Shown here: piece by piece, positions 9,956 through 19,160 of the stretch | How positions within the stretch are numbered: the stretch's first letter is position 1 | Layout: every line of letters starts with the position of its first letter | Origin: Bacteroidota bacterium | GTDB lineage: Bacteria > Bacteroidota > Bacteroidia > Flavobacteriales > Flavobacteriaceae | Assembly: GCA_947466955.1 (NCBI GenBank) | Contig: CANIFM010000004.1 | Coordinates: 1-42,365, forward strand | DNA length: 42,365 bases | Direction of reading: 5' to 3' | Translations under genes and position numbers: made by a program | Notes under the pieces: model-generated | Seen by the model: the letters and a program-made list of their open reading frames with translations, nothing else | Told to the model about the DNA's origin: nothing | Database searches by the model: none

Positions 9956-10450
9956 TTATACGAACTTCATGATTGACATAATCATACCAGTATGCACAGC
10001 TTCGTGGTAGTAATTAAAACACAAAGCGTCGTCAATGTTTCTCATTGTGAAACCTGATAATGAGGTAAATTCTTGAAAATTTTGGAATATTCCGTCATTA
10101 TAATCATTTTCTGTTTTGATTATTGTTTCAAATAAATGCGACTGAATTTCATCAATTTCAACTTGCATGACATCTTGTGATGGCTTGGTTCCTCGCATAT
10201 ATTTAGTTGTCATTTCATTAGAAATTAACATTGGCAAACCCGACAATTTGTAGGTTAACATTTGTTGTACCACAATAATATGCGCAATGTTCCAAATAAT
10301 ATTGTTGTTGAATCCCTCAGGAATTTTGTTGAGTTTATCTAAAGGAATTGTATCAAGGAAATGAGAAAGCGCTTTTCGGCTAGTTTTGGTAATTGCAAAT
10401 GTTTGGTGCATCTTTAAATTTTCTATAAAAATAGTCATTTTCAGTGTCAA
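9956..10450 (-). CDS. DinB-family protein
   Basis: NIIWNIAHIIVVQQMLTYKLSGLP...YYHEAVHTGMIMSIMK; four-helix DinB layout with conserved His positions. Confidence 0.8.
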   Translation of the reverse strand: MTLKMTIFIENLKMHQTFAITKTSRKALSHFLDTIPLDKLNKIPEGFNNNIIWNIAHIIVVQQMLTYKLSGLPMLISNEMTTKYMRGTKPSQDVMQVEIDEIQSHLFETIIKTENDYNDGIFQNFQEFTSLSGFTMRNIDDALCFNYYHEAVHTGMIMSIMKFV

Positions 10451-10488
10451 ATGAATTTCCTTTGCAAAAATATTAAATGCTATTCATA

Positions 10489-10845
10489 ATGAACAAAATA
10501 TATTACCTGGCTTCGTGTGATACGTGTCGCAAAATTATAAAATCATTACCAAAAGGAAATGATTTGGTTTTTCGAGATATCAAGCAAAATCCAATTACGG
10601 AAGAAGAATTGAACGAAATGCACCAACTTTCAGGAAGTTACGAAGCACTATTCAGCAAAAAAGCAGTTTTATATAAATCGATGGATTTAAAAAACAAAGC
10701 ACTAGCGGGAGCCGATTATAAAAAATTAATATTAGAACATTATACGTTTTTAAGTCGCCCCGTTTTTGTGATAAATGGTGGCGTTTATATTGGCAACAGC
10801 CAGCAAAATATGCTTCAAGTAATGAAAGTTTTGAATAATGTCTAA
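10489..10845 (+). CDS. ArsC/Spx-family thioredoxin-fold protein (arsenate reductase-like)
   Basis: YYLASCDTCRKII (CxxC), FRDIKQNPITEEEL, and LSRPVFVINGGVYIG. The ATG at 10489 is favoured over 10477. Confidence 0.8.
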   Translation: MNKIYYLASCDTCRKIIKSLPKGNDLVFRDIKQNPITEEELNEMHQLSGSYEALFSKKAVLYKSMDLKNKALAGADYKKLILEHYTFLSRPVFVINGGVYIGNSQQNMLQVMKVLNNV

Positions 10846-11755
10846 AAGAAATATTGCCTTAATTGGCGCAACGATTGTTTCCATAATTTACGGTGTAACT
10901 TTCACGATTGCAAAAGACGTAATGCCTAAATACATTGATGCTTACGGCTTTATTTTGTTGCGTGTGGGCGGTTCTGTACTTTTGTTTTGGGCAGTTTGGC
11001 TTGTAATGCGATTATTAAAAATCGGAACTATTGAAAAAATTGCAACCAATGATTTTCCTCGTATTATTGCGTGTGCTTTTTTTGGTGTTGCCTTAAATAT
11101 GCTTTCGTTTTTCAAAGGCTTGAGCTTGACTTCGCCCATTTCTGCGGCCGTGATTATGGTTTGTACGCCGTTAATAGTTTTGGTTTTATCGGCTATAATT
11201 ATCAAGGAGAAAATGCGAAAGAGAAAAGTTTTCGGAATCTTTTTAGGATTATTTGGCACCTCATTTTTGATACTTTACGGGAAATCAGTTGGCGATACTT
11301 CATCGGCAAGTTTGGGGAATTTTTTGGTTTTAATCAATGCTATTTCTTATGGCTTTTACCTTGTAATTGTAAAGAAATTAATGGATAAATACAATGCTTT
11401 TACTTTTGTAAAATGGATTTATTTATTTGGATTTATAATGGTTTTGCCTTTTGGCTGGAGCCAATTTCAATGCGTTGATTGGGCGATTGTTCCAATGGAT
11501 ATTTTATGGAAAATAGGCTTTGTTGTCGTGTTTTCAACCTTTTTTACCTATTTGTTGAACCTGCTTTCTATGCGAGAATTGAATCCTACTTTGGTAGCAG
11601 TTTTCGTTTATTTACAACCTTTATTCGCTACAATTTTCGCCATCAGTTTAGGCAAAGACGAATTGAATTGGGTGAAAATCGGTGCTGCAATTTTGATATT
11701 TTCAGGAGTTTATTTGGTAACCGCTAAGAAAAAGGAACAAACACAGAAAAATTGA
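10838..11755 (+). CDS. DMT-superfamily (EamA) transporter
   Basis: Ten hydrophobic segments in two EamA halves; overlaps the preceding CDS by 8 bp. Confidence 0.9.
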   Translation: MSKRNIALIGATIVSIIYGVTFTIAKDVMPKYIDAYGFILLRVGGSVLLFWAVWLVMRLLKIGTIEKIATNDFPRIIACAFFGVALNMLSFFKGLSLTSPISAAVIMVCTPLIVLVLSAIIIKEKMRKRKVFGIFLGLFGTSFLILYGKSVGDTSSASLGNFLVLINAISYGFYLVIVKKLMDKYNAFTFVKWIYLFGFIMVLPFGWSQFQCVDWAIVPMDILWKIGFVVVFSTFFTYLLNLLSMRELNPTLVAVFVYLQPLFATIFAISLGKDELNWVKIGAAILIFSGVYLVTAKKKEQTQKN

Positions 11756-11780
11756 AAACGACCACTGAAAAGTTTTTCAT

Positions 11781-11788
11781 TATCTTTG
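11781..11788 (+). promoter_or_regulatory. -7 element (TATCTTTG) upstream of the yicC-like gene
   Basis: TATCTTTG 20 bp before the ATG; no well-spaced -33 TTG seen. Confidence 0.4.
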
Positions 11789-11807
11789 AATACATTTTAA
11801 ATAAATT

Positions 11808-12668
11808 ATGATACAATCGATGACGGGTTTTGGGAAAGCAACGTTGCAATTACCAACAAAAAAAATAACAGTTGAAGCCAAATCTTTAAACAGTAAAGGA
11901 TTAGATTTAAGCGTAAGAATGCCTTCACTTTACCGTGAAATGGAATTGGGTTTGCGCAATGAAATTGCTTTGGCATTAGAACGTGGAAAGATTGATTTCT
12001 CAATTTTTATTGAAAGTACTGCCGAACAAACTTCAACAAAAGTAAATGTGCCAATCGTAAAGGCTTATATAGCGCAACTTCGGGATGTTTATGCAAATGC
12101 AGATGAAACCGAATTAATGAAAATGGCGGTTCGGATGCCAGACGCTTTGAAAGTAGAACGTGACGAAATTGATGAAAATGATTGGGTTCAAATTCAAACT
12201 GTTATCAAAGAAGCACTTGCTAATATTTTGAATTTCCGTCAAGCGGAAGGGTTGTCGTTAGAAAAAGAATTTCAGTTGCGAATTGGAAATATTCGTCAAT
12301 ATATGAACGATGCTTTGGCGCTCGATCCAGAACGTGTTCAGGCAATAAAAGACCGTTTGCAAACTGCCATTTTCGAATTGAAAGTCAATGTTGATGAAAA
12401 CCGTTTTGAGCAAGAATTGATTTATTACCTTGAAAAATTAGATATTACCGAAGAAAAAGTTCGTTTGACAAATCACCTGGATTATTTCTTAGAAACGATA
12501 AAAGGAACAGAAGCCAACGGTAGAAAATTAGGTTTCATCACACAAGAAATGGGTCGAGAAATTAATACAATGGGTTCCAAATCAAACCACGCACAAATGC
12601 AAAAATTAGTCGTGATGATGAAGGATGAATTGGAGAAAATTAAAGAACAGGTTTTAAATGTTCTTTAA
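11808..12668 (+). CDS. YicC-family endoribonuclease
   Basis: MIQSMTGFGKA N-terminus and the C-terminal KLGFITQEMGREINTMGSKSNHAQMQKLVVMMKDELEKIKEQVLNVL. Confidence 0.93.
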   Translation: MIQSMTGFGKATLQLPTKKITVEAKSLNSKGLDLSVRMPSLYREMELGLRNEIALALERGKIDFSIFIESTAEQTSTKVNVPIVKAYIAQLRDVYANADETELMKMAVRMPDALKVERDEIDENDWVQIQTVIKEALANILNFRQAEGLSLEKEFQLRIGNIRQYMNDALALDPERVQAIKDRLQTAIFELKVNVDENRFEQELIYYLEKLDITEEKVRLTNHLDYFLETIKGTEANGRKLGFITQEMGREINTMGSKSNHAQMQKLVVMMKDELEKIKEQVLNVL

Positions 12669-12669
12669 A

Positions 12670-12693
12670 GCCCCCTAACCCCCAAAGGGGGAA
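12670..12693 (+). repeat. CCCCCTAACCCCC-AAA-GGGGG hairpin repeat, copy 2
   Basis: GCCCCCTAACCCCCAAAGGGGGAA; same core as 6541-6566. Confidence 0.65.
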
Positions 12694-12756
12694 TAAATCA
12701 GGGAGGTTTCAATATAAAATAGAGGGTGCGAATGCGTTTCTCGTAATGATTTTAAA

Positions 12757-13341
12757 ATGAAAAAAGGAAAATTAATAGTTTTTTCGGCACCTTCGGGTTC
12801 AGGAAAAACAACCATAGTTAGACATTTATTAGGAAAAGAAGATTTGAATTTAGAATTTTCTATTTCGGCTGCTTCCCGCGAACCTCGTGGCGAAGAAGTG
12901 AATGGAAAAGATTATTATTTTATTTCTACAGAAGAGTTCAAAAAACACATCAAAGGGGAAGATTTTTTAGAATGGGAAGAAGTATATCGGGATAATTTTT
13001 ACGGTACTTTGAAAAGTGAAATCGAACGCATTTGGGCTTTAGGGAAAAATGTGATTTTTGATATTGATGTGGCTGGGGGTTTGCGAATTAAACATAAATT
13101 TCCTGAGCAAACATTGGCAGTTTTTGTAAAACCACCAAGCATCGACGAGCTTAAAATCCGGTTAAAAAAACGTTCAACTGAAAGTGATGACAAAATCAAT
13201 ATGAGAATTGCAAAAGCCTCAGTAGAATTGGCGACAGCCCCACAATTTGATACAATCATTAAAAATTACGATTTGGATATCGCAAAAGAAGAGGCGTATC
13301 AATTGGTAAAAGCATTTGTAAACACAGATTCCACAAATTAA
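12757..13341 (+). CDS. gmk: Guanylate kinase
   Basis: GKLIVFSAPSGSGKTTIVRHLL (P-loop) and ISAASREPRGEEVNGKDYYF. Confidence 0.96.
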   Translation: MKKGKLIVFSAPSGSGKTTIVRHLLGKEDLNLEFSISAASREPRGEEVNGKDYYFISTEEFKKHIKGEDFLEWEEVYRDNFYGTLKSEIERIWALGKNVIFDIDVAGGLRIKHKFPEQTLAVFVKPPSIDELKIRLKKRSTESDDKINMRIAKASVELATAPQFDTIIKNYDLDIAKEEAYQLVKAFVNTDSTN

Positions 13342-13379
13342 CACAGATTTAATTTATGAAAATTTGTGAAATTTGTGTT
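13321..13379. repeat. AACACAGATT...TTTGTGTT imperfect inverted repeat overlapping the gmk 3' end
   Basis: AACACAGATTCCACAAATT (13321-13339) against AATTTGTGAAATTTGTGTT (13361-13379), 17/19 complementary; related to 31733-31794. Confidence 0.7.
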
Positions 13380-13398
13380 ACATTAATAAAGAGAATTT

Positions 13399-14010
13399 AT
13401 GAAAATCGGACTTTATTTTGGAACGTTTAATCCCATTCACATTGGGCATTTGATTATTGCCAATCACGTGGCAGAATATTCTGATGTGAAGCAAGTTTGG
13501 ATGGTCGTAACGCCTCACAATCCACTAAAAAAGAAAGATACTTTACTCAAAGATTCTATTCGGTTGGAATTGGTTCATTTGGCTACAGAAGACTACCCAA
13601 AAATTAAACCTTCGGATATAGAATTTAAATTGCCGCAACCCAATTATACGGTAAATACCTTGGCTTATTTACAAGAAAAATACCCTGAGAATCAGTTTTC
13701 ATTAATTATGGGCGAAGACAATTTAAAGTCTTTTCACAAATGGAAAAACTACGAAGTGATTCTCCAAAATCACGATATTTTTGTCTATCCACGACTTGAT
13801 GAGAAAGACCGCACGAGTAAAATAACTCCTTCAAAAGTCAACTATTTAACTATCAAAAATCATCCTAAAGTTCATTATATAAATGCGCCAATTGTAGAAA
13901 TTTCGGCTACATTTATTCGGGAATCGATAAAAAACAAAAAGAATGTTCAGCCACTTTTACCTTATAAAGTGTGGGAATATATCGATCATAATAATTTGTA
14001 TAAAAAGTAA
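13399..14010 (+). CDS. nadD: Nicotinate-nucleotide adenylyltransferase
   Basis: MKIGLYFGTFNPIHIGHLIIANHVAEYS; nucleotidyltransferase (H/T)xGH motif and IxxTxIR-like ISATFIRESI. Confidence 0.94.
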   Translation: MKIGLYFGTFNPIHIGHLIIANHVAEYSDVKQVWMVVTPHNPLKKKDTLLKDSIRLELVHLATEDYPKIKPSDIEFKLPQPNYTVNTLAYLQEKYPENQFSLIMGEDNLKSFHKWKNYEVILQNHDIFVYPRLDEKDRTSKITPSKVNYLTIKNHPKVHYINAPIVEISATFIRESIKNKKNVQPLLPYKVWEYIDHNNLYKK

Positions 14011-14025
14011 TAAATCCAACATTAT

Positions 14026-17000
14026 TTATCGTTTCAAACAAAAATGGGCTTTAAATTCTTGATCGGCACCATTGAATTTATAAAAAACTTGAAACCAATA
14101 ATCCGTTGATGGAAGTGGAATTCCATTAAAGGTTCCATCCCAACCTTGACTTGTTGTGCTGAGTTGTTTCAAGAATTTACCGTAACGGTCATAAATATAT
14201 AGTTTTGCATCGGGCTGAAAGTCCAAATCAAAAATGTTCCAAGTATCGTGATAACCATCTTCATTTGGGGTGAAATAATTAGGATATTTTATTACATGTG
14301 CAAGTAGTGAAATTGCTCCACAATCGCCCTTGGTATCATTGATTATTATGCTGTGGGTTCCAGAGGCTACGTCATAAAACACATTATCAGTTTGAAATGC
14401 ACCATTATCAATTTGATATTCATAGGTTCCAAAACCATTTGTTACATTTACAATGATGTCAATAACTGATTGAAAAGCGGCAGAAACAGTTACCGTTGCT
14501 ACAGCTGGGCTTGATTTTTCAACAACAACTCTAGTTGCATTATAACCACAATCATTACCAATATTTGGAGTGATTTTGATAGGTATTACAGTATATGTAC
14601 CTTCTTCAGTTGCAGTATAATTCGTTCCAACACCCATTAACACGCCATTTAAATACCATTCAACTCTATATACTGATGGATTTAAACCCGAAACCAATTG
14701 ATATGATTGAAGTAATGCCCCAGTCTCACTATCTACACAAATTATTCCGCCATTAATTACTAATTCATTTAAAGGGTAAACGGTGATATTAAAATCATCT
14801 TCAGCGACACAATTTCCACTTCTATCTCCAAAAGCAACAATATAAATCAATTGATTTGAAGTAATGCTATCTCCATTAGAATACTGTGTGCCAGTTCCAT
14901 TAGGACCACTGAAATAAGTCCCCACAGACAACGTAGGCAATAGATACTTTTCGCAGGCCACAACATCAGAATGGCTAATTAATACTGGAGTATGAGTAAT
15001 ATTAACAGTAAAAAAAGCTTCATCAGAACATGTTATTCTTGTTCCTAATATTTCATATACATATACCGTTTGAGTGTTTGTAATAACGGTTCCAACGGGA
15101 AGTGGTCCAACTCCATTGGTTTGAGAATAGTAATTCCCAACATTTAATGTTGGTAAGACATAACTATCACAAGCATTTACGTTAGCAAAAGTTCCCACCT
15201 CAACCCCTCTAAATGCTAAATTAAAATATGTTTCACTATGGCAAGTTGTAAAATCGCTCCATTCGTTATAAATGTAAATCCTTTGATCTGTAGAAATCGC
15301 CGTACCTACAGGAATAATAGTTCCTGTTCCATGAGGTCCATTCGTAGCTGTATAATAAGTTCCATTTCTTAACGGTAGTAAAACATAATCTGTACAAGTT
15401 AGGATGTCGGTAAAGCTATCAACAAGTGGTAGCGGACGAATTTCGACTCTAAATGAGCTTTGATTTGTACATCCATTTATACCAGTTGAAAACACATAAA
15501 TTGTTTTTGTAGTTGTAATGATATCTCCAGCATTTAATTGCGTTCCACCACCATTAGTAGCTGTAAAATAATTTCCATTTGTTAATGCTGGTAAAGTATA
15601 ATTTTGACACTCTAATTTATTAGTTGGCGAGTCAACCAAGGGCAATGGTTTTATAGTTATATCATAATTCAAATTAATTGTACAATTTGGAAAGGTAGTT
15701 GTAACTGCATAATAATAAACTATTTGCGAAGTTGTAATTATGGTGCCTGATGGAATATTATTTCCTCCTCCAGAAGGTTGGTCTCGATAGGTTCCAAATG
15801 GAATGGCAGGTAAAGTATATGATCCGCATCGAATGATAGGAATGTAAAGAGATGTTTTTACAATATTTACCCTAAATGAACTTTGGTTTGGACAGCGACC
15901 ATCATAAGCATATATATATATCGTTTGACTAGTAGTAATTGAAGCCCCAGCAAATAAAGGCGCTCCCGTTCCGCCAGTTCCAGTAAAATAATTTCCATTA
16001 CTTAATATTGGAAGAACATAAGAATCACAAGTTAAAACATTCTGAAGTGTGTCAACTAAAGGTAGTGGGAAAACTGTTATGTCAAATGAGGTATCTCTAC
16101 AAACAGAGCCATCAATTATTGCATAATAATATATGGTTTGAGAGGTAGTCAAAAATGTTCCCGGTGTAAGCATACTTCCTGTTCCCGATGGACCTGTATA
16201 AAAATGACCCGCAGGTGGGGTTGGAATTTTATATTTTCCACAAGCTGTTAAAGGAAAAGTAATTTGATCAATTAAAGTTACAACAAAAGAACTTTGATTA
16301 GAACAGCCATTTGCATCAGGACCATTAAAAATGTAATAAGTGCCCAAAACAGTAATAATATCTCCAGCGTGAAGCATCGTTCCTGACCCATTTGAGCCTG
16401 TAAAGTAATTACCATTAGTTATTACAGGTAAAGTATAACTATGGCACTTCGTAACGCTCGGTAATGTATCTACTAAAGGTTTTGGAAACACGGTAATGTT
16501 AAAATTTACAACATCAAAACATCTATTGTTTAACACATCACTCATTCTAACCCAAACTGTTACTGGTGATTGAGAAAGCGCAATTTGAAATGAGCTAGGA
16601 TTTAAAATTGGATTTGTATTAGCTAAAGCATCTGCTTGGTTGTTAAAATAAGATAGTGTGAAATTTGCAGCTGGTTGTCCATTTAGAATAATTGGATTTT
16701 GAAGCGTCAAATTATACGTTAAGTTCCCTGTAGAAACATTACATAAGCTAACATTTGAAGGAACAGCAGCAATTACCGGTGGGTTTACAATTAAATGAAA
16801 TGAAATTACGTTGTCACAAATACTTCCGCCATTTGAAAGATGCTTTACTTTAATGTAAATCGTTGTACCACTTATACCTGAATATGATGATAATTGAGAA
16901 AGCGGAATCTGTGGACTATTTGCATTAGCATCTGCTAAACTAGCAAAATAAAGCAGCGAATAATCAGTAGGATTAAGTCCCAAGCTTATCAAATTATTTT

Positions 17001-18084
17001 GGGTTAAATTAAATTGGTAGGTAGTTTGACCCGAGTTGCAAACAGTAATATCGTTTACAGAGTTTGTAACTAAATTTGAAATAATAATTTCATCGGTAAT
17101 TCTGCAACCAGAGCCCGCAAGCGTTCCTATAACTCCATAGGTGCCTGGTTGAGTAACGACTAAAGTTGTTCCAATTTGCCCAACAATTGGAGCCCCATTT
17201 AATGTCCAAGTTGTTTGAAATGGTGGCAAAATACCACTGTTCAAAATTATATTTTCTCCCTGACAAATCATTTTATCTGGACCTAAATCCGTAGTGGTTG
17301 TAAAACTCCCACCTTTAATAAATACTGCGGAATCAAAATTACTATCCAAATAATCGCCAATTGCTAATTTTATTCGATAGGTTCTATTTGGAATTACAGG
17401 AGATGAAGCCTTTAGAAGTACAGTTTCGCCCCGCATATTTATAGGTGCTGTGGTTGGATTAGCAACATTATATCTTCCAAATAAATTAGGATTATTAGAC
17501 AGGCAAGCTGAATTGTTAGCGTCATCACGAATATTTTTCACGGTAACAGGAGTGGAAGTACCCGGAATAACTGCCAAATTAGTTTTGACATTAGTAGTTA
17601 AATCCGTTAATAAAAAAGCAAAAACATCACTAAAACCACATTGATATTGACCATATTCATTGGATGCAAAAAGAAAATCAAAACTAAAATTATTTGATAT
17701 TGGCGTAAAGTCAAATTGGATAAAACCAACATCCGTTATTGCAGCAGTTTGACCATTATTATTACTAATAGTTTGTAAATCTGTGTCGCCTGAAGTGTTA
17801 ATTATAGTGCTTTCGTTGCTCCCTGTATATGGCCCTTGAGTGAATTTAGCAATCCCATTCCGAATTAAAACTCCATTTGCAAAAGGAAAATTTGGATTTG
17901 TGTTTGTAAATTTGCCAATACCTTTATGAGATGAAAAAACAAAGTTGGTTTCATTAGAACAAGAATTCCCCATTAATACGGTATGAACTAATTGCGGAAT
18001 AGTCATAGAAGTAGTGTCTATAACAATTCCTTGCGAAAATGAAATCGAGGTGACAAAAAGCAGAAAAAAGAGGGACTTTTTCAT
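14026..18084 (-). CDS. Large secreted protein: choice-of-anchor L-like N-terminal region, eight about 70-80-aa repeats, T9SS type B (gliding motility-associated) C-terminal domain
   Basis: Signal peptide; FDFLFASNEYGQYQCGFSDVFAFLL (choice-of-anchor L-like); repeats with C-x-x-Y-x-L-P...NGNYFT...GTG...ITTSQTIYIY; C-term YPNYFTPNEDGYHDTWNIFDLDFQPDAKLYIYDRYGKFLKQL...GWDGTFNGIPLPSTDYWFQV. Confidence 0.93.
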   Translation of the reverse strand: MKKSLFFLLFVTSISFSQGIVIDTTSMTIPQLVHTVLMGNSCSNETNFVFSSHKGIGKFTNTNPNFPFANGVLIRNGIAKFTQGPYTGSNESTIINTSGDTDLQTISNNNGQTAAITDVGFIQFDFTPISNNFSFDFLFASNEYGQYQCGFSDVFAFLLTDLTTNVKTNLAVIPGTSTPVTVKNIRDDANNSACLSNNPNLFGRYNVANPTTAPINMRGETVLLKASSPVIPNRTYRIKLAIGDYLDSNFDSAVFIKGGSFTTTTDLGPDKMICQGENIILNSGILPPFQTTWTLNGAPIVGQIGTTLVVTQPGTYGVIGTLAGSGCRITDEIIISNLVTNSVNDITVCNSGQTTYQFNLTQNNLISLGLNPTDYSLLYFASLADANANSPQIPLSQLSSYSGISGTTIYIKVKHLSNGGSICDNVISFHLIVNPPVIAAVPSNVSLCNVSTGNLTYNLTLQNPIILNGQPAANFTLSYFNNQADALANTNPILNPSSFQIALSQSPVTVWVRMSDVLNNRCFDVVNFNITVFPKPLVDTLPSVTKCHSYTLPVITNGNYFTGSNGSGTMLHAGDIITVLGTYYIFNGPDANGCSNQSSFVVTLIDQITFPLTACGKYKIPTPPAGHFYTGPSGTGSMLTPGTFLTTSQTIYYYAIIDGSVCRDTSFDITVFPLPLVDTLQNVLTCDSYVLPILSNGNYFTGTGGTGAPLFAGASITTSQTIYIYAYDGRCPNQSSFRVNIVKTSLYIPIIRCGSYTLPAIPFGTYRDQPSGGGNNIPSGTIITTSQIVYYYAVTTTFPNCTINLNYDITIKPLPLVDSPTNKLECQNYTLPALTNGNYFTATNGGGTQLNAGDIITTTKTIYVFSTGINGCTNQSSFRVEIRPLPLVDSFTDILTCTDYVLLPLRNGTYYTATNGPHGTGTIIPVGTAISTDQRIYIYNEWSDFTTCHSETYFNLAFRGVEVGTFANVNACDSYVLPTLNVGNYYSQTNGVGPLPVGTVITNTQTVYVYEILGTRITCSDEAFFTVNITHTPVLISHSDVVACEKYLLPTLSVGTYFSGPNGTGTQYSNGDSITSNQLIYIVAFGDRSGNCVAEDDFNITVYPLNELVINGGIICVDSETGALLQSYQLVSGLNPSVYRVEWYLNGVLMGVGTNYTATEEGTYTVIPIKITPNIGNDCGYNATRVVVEKSSPAVATVTVSAAFQSVIDIIVNVTNGFGTYEYQIDNGAFQTDNVFYDVASGTHSIIINDTKGDCGAISLLAHVIKYPNYFTPNEDGYHDTWNIFDLDFQPDAKLYIYDRYGKFLKQLSTTSQGWDGTFNGIPLPSTDYWFQVFYKFNGADQEFKAHFCLKR
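14775..16446 (-). repeat. Eight degenerate tandem protein repeats inside the T9SS protein
   Basis: CHSYTLP, CGKYKIP, CDSYVLP, CGSYTLP, CQNYTLP, CTDYVLL, CDSYVLP and CEKYLLP each start a unit with a second conserved Cys near its end. Boundaries approximate. Confidence 0.8.
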
Positions 18085-18593
18085 AACTTATTAGATTAAC
18101 TTTTATAAAAGTATCGATTTATTTTAACAAAACCATTGTTATATTCTTAAAAAACACTTAATAACGACAAGACGTTTAATTTTGAAAATCAAGCGGTTTA
18201 CTTTCTTTTATGTTATTATCAATTTTACATTAACATGTTGCGGAAAAGTTGCATTTTGGGTTGAATTTTTTAAAAATTTGTGATTTTTTTAACAACTTTA
18301 AATACATTGTTTAAAAACGATTAATTGTCAAAAAATAACGATAAAATTAAAATGCTAAGCGTTAAATCAATAAATAAAGAACTTCAGTAAAGTTAAAATG
18401 CTAAAAAAATGTAAAATAAAGATTGAATTTTTTAAACAATAGAATCGTACAATATTGAGTTTTTATGGAAATTACTAATATTATCATGTTTGGAGGGATT
18501 TTTGGGAGTTGAGGCGGATATTCGTATTTTATTAACTTCATTAAAGCCAAATACTGAAATTTTATAATTCACCACTTTATTGATTCACCTTCG

Positions 18594-18601
18594 TATCTTT
18601 G
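18594..18601 (+). promoter_or_regulatory. -7 element (TATCTTTG) upstream of rnpA
   Basis: TATCTTTG 21 bp before the rnpA ATG; -33 element not clear. Confidence 0.4.
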
Positions 18602-18621
18602 TGAATTAGAATTACAAAAAA

Positions 18622-19005
18622 ATGAAGTTTACTTACCCAAAAATCGAGAAATTAAAAAGTAAAACAACGATTGATTTACTTTTTTCAAAAGGGGCATCTG
18701 TTTCGAAATACCCTTTACGCTTAGTTTATATTTCTGGAGACTTTGGTGAAAATATACCAATTAAAATGGGCGTTTCAGTTTCTAAGAAACATTTTAAAAA
18801 TGCAGTTGATAGGAATTATTTCAAACGGGTACTTCGGGAAACTTATCGTTTAAACAAACACTTATTGTTAGATAATTTGAATACGCCTTATGCTTTTATG
18901 TTTTTATACCAAGCCAAAGACAGATTAACATATGAAGAAATCAACACCAAAACAATTCAACTCTTTGAAAAGTTTTTAGGAACAATAAAAAAAGAAACTC
19001 TTTAA
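18622..19005 (+). CDS. rnpA: Ribonuclease P protein component
   Basis: RNR-like motif KNAVDRNYFKRVLRETYRLNK; size and basic character fit. Confidence 0.92.
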   Translation: MKFTYPKIEKLKSKTTIDLLFSKGASVSKYPLRLVYISGDFGENIPIKMGVSVSKKHFKNAVDRNYFKRVLRETYRLNKHLLLDNLNTPYAFMFLYQAKDRLTYEEINTKTIQLFEKFLGTIKKETL

Positions 19006-19086
19006 TTTACCCAAGCATTTCTGAGTAAATTTTGTTAATTACCTCTTTTAAAGTTAACCTTTTGCGAAAATTTGACTTTTACTCTC

Positions 19087-19118
19087 TTTGCAACTCTGCA
19101 ACTAAAAACATATCTTTG
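19087..19118 (+). promoter_or_regulatory. Promoter TTTG-N20-TATCTTTG upstream of the PfkB kinase gene
   Basis: TTTG at 19087-19090, TATCTTTG at 19111-19118; fits the Bacteroidota consensus. Confidence 0.6.
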
Positions 19119-19160
19119 TCCCTTAATTAGAGATTGCTTCAAATCTCGCAATGACAAATT

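Noticed and set aside
10942-11727. Antisense and frame-shifted ORFs inside the EamA transporter gene
   Set aside because: Overlap a clear CDS; compositions look like out-of-frame readings.
18347-18404. TTAAAATGCTAA occurring twice 46 bp apart upstream of rnpA
   Set aside because: Short AT-rich direct repeat in a roughly 500-bp AT-rich spacer; plausible by chance without conservation data.
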